Of a DNA stretch of 64,000 nt, positions 40,015 through 49,588 are shown piece by piece. A program made the translations under genes and the position numbers. The notes under the pieces are model-generated. The model saw only the letters and a program-made list of their open reading frames with translations. It made no database searches and was not told where the DNA came from. Where the stretch lies: assembly GCA_008501765.1 (NCBI GenBank), contig QQUE01000002.1, positions 866,336-930,335 of the forward strand. Reading direction: 5' to 3'. Position 1 is the first letter of the stretch, and the number at the start of each line of letters is the position of its first letter. This stretch comes from Calditrichota bacterium. GTDB taxonomy: Bacteria; Zhuqueibacterota; Zhuqueibacteria; Zhuqueibacterales; Geothermadaptataceae.

Positions 40015-41721
40015 TTAACTTCCTAAAAAAGAATCACTGATTACAAAGATGCAGTGTCCATCCCCAAAGAATAAATCTGTAATTTTCTTTTTGGTTTTTG
40101 TCTCCTCCAGATAAAAACCGCCCATTATATCATCATACAATTTTTCACCAGCATAAAAATAATCATCCCCAAGTTTTTGGTTGATTTGCGGGAATGTTTT
40201 ATCGGTCAATCCCTTGTCGCTGAACCATGTCTGGACTGAAATATCATCTTCGGCTGACAGATCAACTGAACTTTCGATTAGACCCGGAATTGCATTGGAA
40301 AAGATAGCAAAATCTACAATCGTAATTACAGATGCAGTTATTAAATGCCCAAGTTCGATTGCAATCGTGGCGCCTGCCGCTGTAGTTCCAGCCGCACCCA
40401 AATATGCTGCGACAGCCGGGGTTGCGACACCCATTGAAACGACTGTGATGGCCACACCACCGACAATGGCGCCTGTCCATCCAATAACTGACCAAATTTC
40501 ATCAGAATTTCGCAGATAGTCACTCACTTCAAACGTCCAATCATCGCCGGGATGTAATTCTTTCGCATCGCATTGAGCGAGTCCATTTCGCCAAGGAACG
40601 CCACCACAACCATGTTTGTGAATCGCAGGTACGATTTCTTGAGATGAGGCGTTGATAATGGTGATTTTATCCACACGAATTCGTGTTGGCTTGGGGATCG
40701 TTTGATAGAACTCCTTGAAGTAGCCCTTTAAACGATCGTTTTTGTAGTTCCAGAAAATAAATCCAGGCAATACATCGGTTTCACCTATATTTCCCGTTTC
40801 CACAATTTTGAATTGCTGCTGATCATCGGATGAAACGACCTCATGTTCAAATGCCATTTGGTGCCACCGGGTCGAAATAGCCCTGTTCGTCCCGTGCCGA
40901 ATGATTCTGAAAAATCCATTCCCAGCATCCTGCAGCTTGAATTTTTGTCGTGAATCATTGTTGATAAAATCCCATTGCTGATACTGGGCTATTCCATCGG
41001 GTTGAGCAATTAATTGGCCTCGTCCATCCCGTGCGCCTTTGTTAAATATCCAGTAAGTATCAAAATCATCGCCTGTTGGAATAAGTAGCCAATTAGAGTA
41101 GCTATCGTTCAGATTTTTCTCTTCGCTCGCGCCAATTCGACCGCTATTCCAAATCTTGAGACAGAAATCGCTGCTTGTTTTCAGTTGCAGGCGATAATAT
41201 TTTCCCGGTTTACTCTGCAGAAAAAAGGATGCATTTGTGACATCTACAATATCCCACCAGGATGTTGCATAGTTTGCAGGAACTGAGCTAGCCACTAAAG
41301 GCCCTTTTTCTACGTTTAGAAATTGTCCTTTTCGAAACCGGTTTTCAATACGGTAGCGATTGGTATTGGGTATTTTTACTCTTTTCCAGTGGGAAGTCCA
41401 ATAGTTTGTGGGCACTGCAGAACATTCTAGAGGGCCTCTTTCTGTGTGTAAGTATTGATTTGTAGTTCCAGCTTTTCGAATCCGAAAATATCCGGCATCT
41501 TTGTGTTCGATTTGCCATAATCCATTGAGTTTATCCCCATTAATTGAGCCACTGGATATTAAGCCATTGGAAGTTTTAATGTAATTATTTGCCCGAAAAT
41601 CGTTTTTGAATAAAACAGTGGTGGATGTCCAGGGTTGTGCCCAAATTGTGGTCACCGCACCCACAAAGATTGTGCAGACAAGGATGAATTGATTAATATA
41701 CCAACTTCGCTTTGCTTCCAT
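40015..41721 (-). CDS. Exported lectin-like (beta-trefoil-type) protein with C-terminal hydrophobic segment
   Basis: A 568-residue protein with a signal peptide (cleavage near IWAQ). Residues about 35-310 are made of short beta-rich units with aromatic ends (NGLWQIEH, SHWKRVKI, TSWWDIVDV, QQWDFIN). A duplicated unit of about 40 residues (GPLECSAVPTNYWTSHW / GPLVASSVPANYATSWW) lies within them. This resembles ricin-type or fascin-like beta-trefoil lectins. Residues about 420-490 form a long A/G/V/I-rich stretch able to make two membrane helices. The C-terminal ~75 residues are soluble. It may be a sugar-binding, membrane-inserting effector or a surface protein. GGAAG stands before the ATG. The neighbouring DUF1353 gene may be in the same transcript. 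Confidence 0.75.
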   Translation of the reverse strand: MEAKRSWYINQFILVCTIFVGAVTTIWAQPWTSTTVLFKNDFRANNYIKTSNGLISSGSINGDKLNGLWQIEHKDAGYFRIRKAGTTNQYLHTERGPLECSAVPTNYWTSHWKRVKIPNTNRYRIENRFRKGQFLNVEKGPLVASSVPANYATSWWDIVDVTNASFFLQSKPGKYYRLQLKTSSDFCLKIWNSGRIGASEEKNLNDSYSNWLLIPTGDDFDTYWIFNKGARDGRGQLIAQPDGIAQYQQWDFINNDSRQKFKLQDAGNGFFRIIRHGTNRAISTRWHQMAFEHEVVSSDDQQQFKIVETGNIGETDVLPGFIFWNYKNDRLKGYFKEFYQTIPKPTRIRVDKITIINASSQEIVPAIHKHGCGGVPWRNGLAQCDAKELHPGDDWTFEVSDYLRNSDEIWSVIGWTGAIVGGVAITVVSMGVATPAVAAYLGAAGTTAAGATIAIELGHLITASVITIVDFAIFSNAIPGLIESSVDLSAEDDISVQTWFSDKGLTDKTFPQINQKLGDDYFYAGEKLYDDIMGGFYLEETKTKKKITDLFFGDGHCIFVISDSFLGS

Positions 41722-41929
41722 GTTCGATATCTTCCTTCCTTAATGGATAGTTACAACATTATGTTATGGTTCACATGTTTGATTTTTGCCAAATACGAAT
41801 TGGGTTAATCCAGGTGACTTCTATACGGGGAAGTCGATGGTATCAGAACTTCGGCTATCTCATCAATAAATACTCTACGCAGAAATTTAAATGTCCAGAA
41901 GTGAATTTGATTAACCAGATTAATCGCTT

Positions 41930-42373
41930 TTACTTTACCTGATTACCGCATCCTTTGGGCGCCGATATTACCGGACGAATATTTTCAGGATCTGCAGCGG
42001 GATCGCCCCCGATGCGCAATCCTTTATAAACCCACCACGCTCGTAGCTTGCTCATTCCATCTTCTCTGCACATCGATTGGAGCAATCGATCAGCGGGTTC
42101 ACGGTGTGTGTCCTTATCGAGAAGTTTTTCACGCATCAGCTGATATAGGGCATCGTGTATAAGGGAGCCGCGCATAAAATTGCGTGTGTCAAACGTGGGA
42201 CCGGAAGGGCCGTCCCAGGCGTAGCCTTGTGTAATCGTGAGATTGCCTTCCGCATCGAGCTCGACATAGCCTGAAGATGATTTTATTGCGGTTTCTGGTT
42301 TGATTTTTATTTTAACTGAGTAGGTTGCAGTCAATTGATATTTATAGCCTTTTTTGTAAAAAATACATTCCAT
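41930..42373 (-). CDS. DUF1353 family protein
   Basis: A 147-residue protein. It has GYAWDGPSGPTFDTRNFMRG, then SLIHDALYQLMRE and AADPENIRPV near the end, matching DUF1353. This family is frequent in phages and accessory loci and has unknown function. The conserved His-Asp and the W-D-G-x-S loop suggest a possible active site, but this is inference. There is no signal peptide. It lies 208 bp upstream of the lectin-like gene on the same strand. Its C-terminal tail is echoed by the small ORF on the other side of that gene. Confidence 0.85.
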   Translation of the reverse strand: MECIFYKKGYKYQLTATYSVKIKIKPETAIKSSSGYVELDAEGNLTITQGYAWDGPSGPTFDTRNFMRGSLIHDALYQLMREKLLDKDTHREPADRLLQSMCREDGMSKLRAWWVYKGLRIGGDPAADPENIRPVISAPKGCGNQVK

Positions 42374-42981
42374 GAAGATCGACCTTTACTGGATTAAGTG
42401 GTAAAAATATTTATTGCGCATTGCCAGAATATTCAATAAATGGCGATAGTATTTTTAATAAAAACAAACAAAAATTACGGTACTTTTCGTGAGAAATCTG
42501 AAATCAAATGCTATCTTATACCCCGGAGTGATTAAATAGCAAGGCAAGAGTTGAGAAGGCGGATGAATTGATCATGATGTCTATGCTGTTGGGCTTTTGT
42601 TATTTGAGTGCAAGTCTTGCGTTTGTCATTCATGCACTTCAACTAAATTTATCCAAGGGTAGGGAACCCAGTTTGAATTGATGTTTAATAATATATAATA
42701 ATTACTTTTATTAGCAATATTTACTTTTTTAAATTGAAAGGACTGTGATAATTTGTGTCCCTCCATAATACGCTTCTCACATTCGAGACGGTTTCCGGTA
42801 AAATATTTGGTAGCCATTTTTTGATTTTAAGCTGAAATCCACTTCTAGTTCTGGTAAATGTAAATGGCATGTTCTTTGTCATTTCTTGGGCAATAGTTAC
42901 AAATGTGCCACAAAGATTTTAAGGAAAAATTAACTTGGAGTCTTTGAGGCAAATTACTCCCTAAAAAATGAATGGGATTAC
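42374..42981. other. Gene-poor AT-rich region
   Basis: A 608-bp stretch with only one weak ORF (42626-42817, minus). Near the right end, TGCCACAAAG and CTTTGAGGCA (42906-42950) form an imperfect inverted pair similar in wording to the CACAAAGC tandem repeat at 5969-6054. Nothing else was recognised. Confidence 0.5.
42626..42817 (-). CDS. Possible small hypothetical protein (63 aa)
   Basis: This ATG-initiated frame encodes a basic peptide with an aromatic, asparagine-rich end. There is no recognisable ribosome-binding site, motif, signal or membrane helix. It may be a chance ORF. It is listed because the surrounding 600 bp are otherwise empty. Confidence 0.2.
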   Translation of the reverse strand: MATKYFTGNRLECEKRIMEGHKLSQSFQFKKVNIANKSNYYILLNINSNWVPYPWINLVEVHE

Positions 42982-45231
42982 ATGATTTTAAGGCGTATTG
43001 TGTTCGTGGTTTTCATGCTATTCGGATTCGTGCAAGCTGGTGAAGAAAATACCAATAAAAACAAATTTCGTCAGCTTACACAGGAGTTGCCGACACCCAG
43101 TTTGTTCCGCACGGCCTCAGGCGCGCCGGGGCAGAATTATTACCAGCAAAAAGTGGATTATCACATTGCGGTGGAACTGGATGAGCAGCAGAATCGCATC
43201 GTAGGTAGTGAGGCAATAACATATCACAATAATTCACCGGAAACACTGAGCTATCTTTGGCTGCAGCTCGACCAAAACATCCGGGCCCACAATTCCGATG
43301 CACAAACGACGGAAACAACCAGCCTGCGCGGGCGCCTCAATTTTCGAAAAATGAACAAGTTGCATCAGAATTTCGATGGTGGTTTTAAGATCGAAACTGT
43401 GCACGATCAAAATGGAACTGAATTGGAATACACGATCCTGCAAACGATGATGCGGGTGGATTTGCCCATGCCTCTGCGTGCCGGTGAGCAGATGACTTTC
43501 AACATCGCCTGGTGGTACAATATTAACGATCGTGCTCAAATTCCCGGCCGTTCAGGATTTGAATATTTCCCCGAAGATGGGAATGCCATTTTTACGATTG
43601 CGCAGTTTTTTCCACGCCTGGCGGTTTACAACGAAACCGCCGGTTGGCAGACAAAACAGTTTTTGGGCGAGGGGGAATTTGCCTTGAATTTTGGCGACTA
43701 TCACGTTGAAATTACTGTGCCAGCCGATCACATTGTCGCGGCGACCGGGGAGCTGCAAAATGCGCGGGAGGTGTTGTCAGCGAAACAGGTGAAACGAATG
43801 GGATATGCAAAAAACAGGCAAACCCCTGTTATGATCGTTTCTGAAAAAGAAGCACTGGCCGCTGAAAAATCTCAATCTGAAAAAAAGAAGACATGGGTAT
43901 TTACTGCAAAAAATGTCCGTGACTTCGCCTTTGCCAGTTCGCGAAAATTTATTTGGGATGCTATGGGCGTACAATTTGGCAAGCGCACCGTTTTAGCGAT
44001 GTCTTTTTATCCCAAAGAAGGCAATCCGCTGTGGGGAAAACTGGCGACAAAAGTTATCGCACACACGTTAAAATCTTATTCAAAATATATTTTTGATTAC
44101 CCGTATCCGGTCGCTCAGGCAGTGCATTCGAAAAATATCGGCATGGAATACCCGATGATTTGTTTTGCCGGTGGCCGCCCGGAACCCGATGGCAGTTATT
44201 CCGATCAGCGAAAACAAGCGATGATTTCGGTGATAATTCATGAAATCGGCCACAATTATTTTCCGATGATCGTCAATTCTGACGAGCGCCAATGGGCGTG
44301 GATGGACGAAGGTTTGACTTCATTTTTGCAGTACCAGGCAGAGCAAGCCTGGCAGGCTGGTTATCCTTCGCGGCGCGGCCCGGCGTACAAGGTTTTGGAG
44401 TACATGAAATCGGAACAATCGCAACAAACACCCCTGATGACAAATGCGGATGCTTTATTCAATTATGGTCAAAATGCCTACACAAAACCCGCTGCTGCGC
44501 TCAAAATTTTACGCGAAAGTATTATGGGGCCGGAGCTTTTCGACTTTGCATTGCAGGAATATGGCCGCCGCTGGAAGTTCAAACATCCGACACCGGCTGA
44601 TTTTTTCCGCACCATGGAAGACGCCTCGGGAATGGATTTGGACTGGTTCTGGCGGGGTTGGTTTTTCACTACCGATCACGTTGATCTTGCCATTTCAAAT
44701 GCTCGATTGTATAAATTGAACTTGCCCCGGACAACTGACGCGATATTTACAGATTCAGGGCAGAACCGTGCTGTTCAGTGGGCAGCCAATAATGTGGATT
44801 TAGATGCGTTGAATGAGGAAGCCTTTCCGGTTACGCTGCTGGATGGTTCCCGGTTTTCCAGTATGATCGAACGATTGGATGCTTATGAAAAAAGGCATTG
44901 GCAGGAGTATAATTTTTATTATGAGCTCACTTTTGCGAATCTCGGTGGCCTGGTAATGCCCCTGGTGATTCAATTTGAGTTTGAAGATGGAACTTCTGAG
45001 TTGAAAAAAATTCCGGCTGAAATTTGGCGTTTCCAGCACGAATCAGTGACAAAAGTTTTTGCACTGGCGAAAAAAGTAAAACGCATCACGCTCGATCCAT
45101 TTTTCGAATTGGCTGATGTGGATATGCGCAACAACCATTGGCCGCGAACCGGAAATACGCCGGAAATGCGTGTTTATAAATCGCATGAAGTGGCATCACC
45201 GAGTGAAAAACAACAGGCTGAGAAGGAGTAG
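42982..45231 (+). CDS. M1-family metallopeptidase, exported
   Basis: A 749-residue zinc peptidase with a signal peptide (about 1-20). The zinc site is HEIGH at 420-424 with the third ligand Glu443 in W-M-D-E-G-L, the M1 spacing of 18 residues between. An N-terminal beta domain (about 45-250) precedes the catalytic domain. The C-terminal ~150 residues are beta-rich, with a charged end. It belongs to the gluzincin branch annotated in Bacteroidota as M1 aminopeptidase-like. The GAMEN-equivalent region reads NIGMEYPMI, so specificity may differ from classical aminopeptidase N. The gene is probably monocistronic. Confidence 0.92.
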   Translation: MILRRIVFVVFMLFGFVQAGEENTNKNKFRQLTQELPTPSLFRTASGAPGQNYYQQKVDYHIAVELDEQQNRIVGSEAITYHNNSPETLSYLWLQLDQNIRAHNSDAQTTETTSLRGRLNFRKMNKLHQNFDGGFKIETVHDQNGTELEYTILQTMMRVDLPMPLRAGEQMTFNIAWWYNINDRAQIPGRSGFEYFPEDGNAIFTIAQFFPRLAVYNETAGWQTKQFLGEGEFALNFGDYHVEITVPADHIVAATGELQNAREVLSAKQVKRMGYAKNRQTPVMIVSEKEALAAEKSQSEKKKTWVFTAKNVRDFAFASSRKFIWDAMGVQFGKRTVLAMSFYPKEGNPLWGKLATKVIAHTLKSYSKYIFDYPYPVAQAVHSKNIGMEYPMICFAGGRPEPDGSYSDQRKQAMISVIIHEIGHNYFPMIVNSDERQWAWMDEGLTSFLQYQAEQAWQAGYPSRRGPAYKVLEYMKSEQSQQTPLMTNADALFNYGQNAYTKPAAALKILRESIMGPELFDFALQEYGRRWKFKHPTPADFFRTMEDASGMDLDWFWRGWFFTTDHVDLAISNARLYKLNLPRTTDAIFTDSGQNRAVQWAANNVDLDALNEEAFPVTLLDGSRFSSMIERLDAYEKRHWQEYNFYYELTFANLGGLVMPLVIQFEFEDGTSELKKIPAEIWRFQHESVTKVFALAKKVKRITLDPFFELADVDMRNNHWPRTGNTPEMRVYKSHEVASPSEKQQAEKE

Positions 45232-45274
45232 TTTTGTTTTTAGCAATTAGCTCTTAGCGATTGGCCGTTTGTAA

Positions 45275-45340
45275 AAAAGCCAAAAGCCAAAAGCCAAAAG
45301 CCAAAAGCCAATAGCCAATAGCCAATAGCCAAAATTTGGC
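45275..45340. repeat. 7-bp tandem repeat (AAAAGCC x5, AATAGCC x3)
   Basis: Five AAAAGCC units are followed by three AATAGCC units. The run ends in GCCAAAATTTGGC, a perfect 13-bp inverted repeat. It lies between convergent genes and could act as a weak hairpin. It resembles slippage-prone intergenic repeats. Confidence 0.9.
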
Positions 45341-45349
45341 TTTCCAATC

Positions 45350-45988
45350 TCAATCCCCCAGTGCTTTGTAATACCAATGCTCGCCGCGCTCCACATCGCG
45401 TTTAAATCCCATCTTTTCTAAAAAACGGACATGTTTGTCGACATCGGATTTGATTTCCAATCGGGAAATTTTGTTGTCGCGAAAAAACTGCTGCTTTTTA
45501 CCGTAGAGAAAGTAGGCACTTTTTAAATCGCGGTAGTCGGGAATCACATAGTCCAGCTTGATTTCCAAAGTTCCAACCTCAGTTGGCTCGCCGATAAAAA
45601 CTCCGATGGGCATCATATCGCGCAGAATGATAAAAAGAAGGGGATTAATGATTTTTTCAGGCTGAAAATCGGGAAAAAACACGGTGATATCTTTTTCATA
45701 AAATTTAAAAAAGCGCTGCAAATAGGGTGCGGCAATGCGGCTTTTTTCTAAAATTTCGAAAAAATTCTTTTGCCGGTGCATCTGCAGCAGATAATAAATA
45801 TCGATTAAAACGATGAACCCGTTGAGCAAAAAAACAGGGACGGCATTGACAAGCAACCCGTAAATTGAAAACACCGTCGCGCCGAATAAATTTATCCAGC
45901 GCAGGCGCACAATTGAGCGCATTGTTAGGGATACGGCGATGAGAACCGAACCAAAGTAACCAAAAAGTTGAATCGCGTTTATTTCCAT
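45350..45988 (-). CDS. YgjV-like membrane protein with C-terminal acetyltransferase-like domain
   Basis: A 212-residue protein. The first ~80 residues hold three hydrophobic helices with LFGYFGSVLIAVSLTMRSI and RWINLFGATVFSIYGLLVNA, a pattern typical of YgjV/PQ-loop-like small membrane proteins. The remainder (about 95-210) is cytoplasmic and resembles a GNAT fold. It has VGTLEIKLDYVIPDYRDLK (strand and hairpin), a downstream helix, and a final FLEKMGFKR, which matches the terminal helix-turn of acetyltransferases. The acetyl-CoA loop is not clearly preserved, so catalysis is uncertain. It faces the M1 gene convergently. Confidence 0.75.
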   Translation of the reverse strand: MEINAIQLFGYFGSVLIAVSLTMRSIVRLRWINLFGATVFSIYGLLVNAVPVFLLNGFIVLIDIYYLLQMHRQKNFFEILEKSRIAAPYLQRFFKFYEKDITVFFPDFQPEKIINPLLFIILRDMMPIGVFIGEPTEVGTLEIKLDYVIPDYRDLKSAYFLYGKKQQFFRDNKISRLEIKSDVDKHVRFLEKMGFKRDVERGEHWYYKALGD

Positions 45989-46180
45989 ATTATACCAGAA
46001 TTATTTTAACGCAGAGTGTTGCTGAGTTCGCAAAAAGGAAAAATTAAATTCTATTTGCGACGTTTTTTAATGCTGTCACCAATTTTCACAATAAACTGAA
46101 TTCAAAAAATAGAATGACAATAGTTGAAACGTATTTGTCTATAAATTTATGAATAGTACAGGCTCAATCAGATCATTTCT

Positions 46181-47581
46181 TTACAGGTATTTGATGAGCA
46201 TTTTTGTCATGAATACTTTAAATTTAGTGTATGGCGGGGCGAATAGTTTCAATGCACTCCAGCGATGGTGGTGAGCCACAGCGCGTTCATGGGAAAATGC
46301 CCTTAAGCCGCTCAAGCCGTGGCTGCTGCCGAATCCACTCATGCCGGTTCCTCCAAAAGGCAAATTGAATTGTAAATAATTCATGCCAAAATCGTTCACT
46401 GTTGTCCCGCCTGCATGGGTTTCATTTAATACTTTTTCAATATTATTTTTATTCTGACTGAAAATGTACATCACCAGCGGTTTGGGTTTGTCATTTACAA
46501 TTTCAATGGCCTCTTTCAAATCGGTGAACGGAATAATCGGCAACACGGGTCCAAAAATTTCTTCGTGTAAAATGGAGCTATCGGCGTGTAAATTGGTTAA
46601 AAATGTGGGTGAAATATAGCATTCTTTTTCGTCAGTTGTGCCGCCGCATTCGATTATTGCGCCTTTATCAATCGCCACCTCGAGCAGGGATTGAACGCGT
46701 TTAAACTGCCTTTGATTAATAATTCTGCCAAAGCTGCTGGATGCCTGAAATTCGTTATTTGAGCCGTAAAATTCGTGTACCATCTTTATTAATTTCGTCA
46801 AAAGCTGGTCGTGGACTTCATTTTGAACGAGAATATAATCCGGCGCGATGCACGCCTGTCCGCAATTCATAAATTTTCCGATAGCGAGTTTTTTTGCTGC
46901 GTCATCAAGATTCGCTGTGGCATCGACGATTACGGGCGATTTTCCACCCAATTCCAATGTCACAGAAGCGTGGTGATCGGCTGCGGCTTTCATAACATAT
47001 TTGCCGATCTCCGAATTGCCGGTAAAAAAAATGTGATCGAATGGCAGTTCAAGCAGGCGTGTGGCAATGTTTTTATCGCCTTGCACAACGGCGACTTCAT
47101 CTTCCGAAAAAACAGCGCTGATAATTTCCGCGAGTATTTGCGATGCATTGGGAGAAAATTCGGAGGGTTTTAAGATGACGCAATTCCCAGCGGCGACAGC
47201 CGAAATTAACGGTGTCAGTGACAGGTTTATGGGAAAATTCCAGGGTGAAATAACGAGAACAACACCTTTCGGTTCCAGGCGAATTTCGCTTCTGACAGTG
47301 GCTGTTAATAGTGTTCGGCGAACTTTTTCCGGTCGCATCCATTTGGCTAAATTTTTTACGGTGTGCCGAATTTCATGCAAGCTGATAAAAATTTCGGTAA
47401 AATTAGTTTCCAGTACGGGTTTTTTTAAATCGGCAAGAAGGGCTTCCTGAATTTTCTTACTTTGTTTCAGGATTTCGCGTTCCAGAGCGCGCAACTTTTC
47501 GATACGTTGCCTGATTGTGGTTTGCGCAATGATTCTGGATTGCATTTTCTGTTTCTTAAAAATTGTTTCGAATCGTTCCAC
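46181..47581 (-). CDS. Aldehyde dehydrogenase, class 3-like
   Basis: A 466-residue NAD(P)-dependent enzyme oxidising an aldehyde to an acid. It resembles fatty-aldehyde or coniferyl-aldehyde (class 3) dehydrogenases in length and in PWNFPINLSLTPLISAVAAG. The catalytic Glu is in LELGGKSP (about 209) and the Cys is in NCGQACIAPD (about 243). EEIFGPVLPI is the conserved late motif. A C-terminal ~20-residue hydrophobic/basic tail may attach it to membrane. GTG at 47581 is chosen as start because GGGAG lies 5 bp upstream. It is a single gene, and no pathway partner is nearby. Confidence 0.92.
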   Translation of the reverse strand: MERFETIFKKQKMQSRIIAQTTIRQRIEKLRALEREILKQSKKIQEALLADLKKPVLETNFTEIFISLHEIRHTVKNLAKWMRPEKVRRTLLTATVRSEIRLEPKGVVLVISPWNFPINLSLTPLISAVAAGNCVILKPSEFSPNASQILAEIISAVFSEDEVAVVQGDKNIATRLLELPFDHIFFTGNSEIGKYVMKAAADHHASVTLELGGKSPVIVDATANLDDAAKKLAIGKFMNCGQACIAPDYILVQNEVHDQLLTKLIKMVHEFYGSNNEFQASSSFGRIINQRQFKRVQSLLEVAIDKGAIIECGGTTDEKECYISPTFLTNLHADSSILHEEIFGPVLPIIPFTDLKEAIEIVNDKPKPLVMYIFSQNKNNIEKVLNETHAGGTTVNDFGMNYLQFNLPFGGTGMSGFGSSHGLSGLRAFSHERAVAHHHRWSALKLFAPPYTKFKVFMTKMLIKYL

Positions 47582-47840
47582 AGATTCTCCCACGCAAGTT
47601 AAATATTTAATATTGTCTGGTTCCTTTGATTTTAATTAAGAATAGGATCAAAAGAAAGATAAAACAATGGAAAATGACGCTTATATTGCAATTTCAAGAA
47701 AATGAACTTCATAGTGAGAATTTTCGTCCGGGGTGCTTATTTTTATGGCAATTGACGCGTAAAATCTATGAAACAATTTTACTTTTGCTGCCGTAACAAG
47801 TTGATAAGCTCAAATTTCAAAATCACATACAGGGAATGCC

Positions 47841-49538
47841 ATGAAACTTTTGAAACTATTCCTAACTTTAGGTCTCTCTTTAATTCTGTATTCCCCGGTT
47901 TTCTCCCAAGCATTTTCCGATAACGCATCAGACCAAAGTGCTATTTCTGAAGAACAGCAGTCTGGTTCAGAATCGCAATTGCCGTTAGTCCAGCATGTTA
48001 AAAAACGCTACCTCGGTTCTGGAAAAGATATTCATTTTTTTGAGGGACATAAAACAGTCAACAAGCAAGATAAATTTGAAAAAAGTATCTTGGTAAATGA
48101 TGGCGATTTAACAATCGCCGGGCGAGTTCAGGGAAAAGCCGTGGCGATAAATGGGAATATCCGGTTGCACGCCTCCGCGGTTGTCACCAGTGATGTCATT
48201 AGCATTAACGGTAAAATCTACCGTGAGCATGGCGCAAGAATTAAGGGGGAAATGGTTGAAACAGTCATTAGGACGCAATTATATTCCAACAAAAGCAGCC
48301 GGATGCGATCTTCGGAATTGCCGAAAAAATACAAAGTTTCGGTAGAATCACCCTATGAAAACGAGGGAGAAACCTGGACACGCAGCTATAATTGGCCGAA
48401 AAAAAATCGTTCTGAAAACTGGCGGCGAACCTATAAGACACGCACGAGACACAATCACATGATAAACGATGACCACTTCGTCTACCGGTACAATCGTGTC
48501 GAAGGCCTGTTTCTGGGTGCAAATGTTCCGGCAGTCGATAATTTTGAATCTGAAATGGTGAATTTGGATTTCAATGGCTTTTTTGGATATGGGTTCGCCA
48601 CGGAAGAATGGCGCTATCGCGGCAATGTTGAGCTGTGGTTATTTGGAAAGCATGGGCCTGTTTTAGGTATGACTGCCTATAATTTAACGGATTCTGATGA
48701 CGAATGGATAATTCCAACAGAGGAAAATTCGCTCGCAGCTTTTCTAATTCGTGAAGATTTTCAGGATTATTTTCAGCGTGAGGGGTTTGGTATTTATGCT
48801 CGGGAATACATCTCCTCAAGTTTCGATGTGACATTTGGCTATTTCGAAGATGACTTTTCCAGTTTAGAAAGAAACACCAATTGGTCGCTTTTTGGCGGCG
48901 ATAAGCGTTTTCGCCATAATCCACTGATCGAGCCGGGACAAATGAAATCATACAAAGCCGGGTTCAAACTCGATACCCGTGATGATGACGATAGTCCATT
49001 TTCCGGGTGGCTAATTTCCGGATCAGCGATGTGGAACAAATCGAGCCTGGCCAATGATTTTGATTATGACCGTTTTATTCTCGACGTAAGACGCTATATT
49101 CCTCTGCGGCGTGGGGAAAATTTTGATATTCGACTGCGTGCAGGATCGAGCCGAGGTAATATGCCGTATCAACACAATTTTTATTTGGGTGGAATTTCTA
49201 CTTTACGTGGATTTAATTATAAGGATTTTAGCGGAAACCGCATGGTGCTGGCAAATTTTGAATACCGAATTGGCGATAAGTCCCGCCGCTTCAGTAACAA
49301 TTGGGTAATCGATCCATTGAACCTCGTTCTCTTTTTTGATTCCGGCCTGGCCTGGTTTGCAGGAGAGACAAGCAAATACAATAAAGGATTTGATCAGCTA
49401 ACATGGAATCAATTGCATTCAAATATTGGCGTCGCTTTGACGGATGATGAAGGGCGTGTTCGCCTTAATTTTGCCAAAAGCGTTGATGCCGGGCAATCTG
49501 ATATAATCGTTACCTTTCGGATTAACCGCGCCTTTTAA
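47841..49538 (+). CDS. Outer-membrane Omp85-type barrel with bactofilin-like N-terminal domain
   Basis: A 565-residue exported protein (signal cleavage near FSQA). Residues about 85-145 read like a bactofilin/polymer-forming beta-helix: short strands with I-A-G-R-V-Q-G-K-A, N-G-N-I-R and H-A-S-A-V-V-T-S-D-V-I. About 200-565 form a beta-barrel. It ends in an F-containing strand and carries YLGGISTLRGFNYKD, the G-G-x-x-x-x-R-G-F motif of the Omp85/BamA/TamA family. No POTRA repeats are visible, so the beta-helix takes the usual position of the periplasmic domain. The following gene encodes an exported DUF4097-like protein and is probably co-transcribed (50 bp). Confidence 0.8.
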   Translation: MKLLKLFLTLGLSLILYSPVFSQAFSDNASDQSAISEEQQSGSESQLPLVQHVKKRYLGSGKDIHFFEGHKTVNKQDKFEKSILVNDGDLTIAGRVQGKAVAINGNIRLHASAVVTSDVISINGKIYREHGARIKGEMVETVIRTQLYSNKSSRMRSSELPKKYKVSVESPYENEGETWTRSYNWPKKNRSENWRRTYKTRTRHNHMINDDHFVYRYNRVEGLFLGANVPAVDNFESEMVNLDFNGFFGYGFATEEWRYRGNVELWLFGKHGPVLGMTAYNLTDSDDEWIIPTEENSLAAFLIREDFQDYFQREGFGIYAREYISSSFDVTFGYFEDDFSSLERNTNWSLFGGDKRFRHNPLIEPGQMKSYKAGFKLDTRDDDDSPFSGWLISGSAMWNKSSLANDFDYDRFILDVRRYIPLRRGENFDIRLRAGSSRGNMPYQHNFYLGGISTLRGFNYKDFSGNRMVLANFEYRIGDKSRRFSNNWVIDPLNLVLFFDSGLAWFAGETSKYNKGFDQLTWNQLHSNIGVALTDDEGRVRLNFAKSVDAGQSDIIVTFRINRAF

Positions 49539-49588
49539 GCTGGGAATTTGCCGCTAAAATGTTTTTGAATAAAGGATGTAGTGAAGCA

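Noticed and set aside
36060-42373. Integron cassette array
   Set aside because: Genes run on both strands with no repeated attC-like elements that I could see; only a single wrecked integrase fragment remains.
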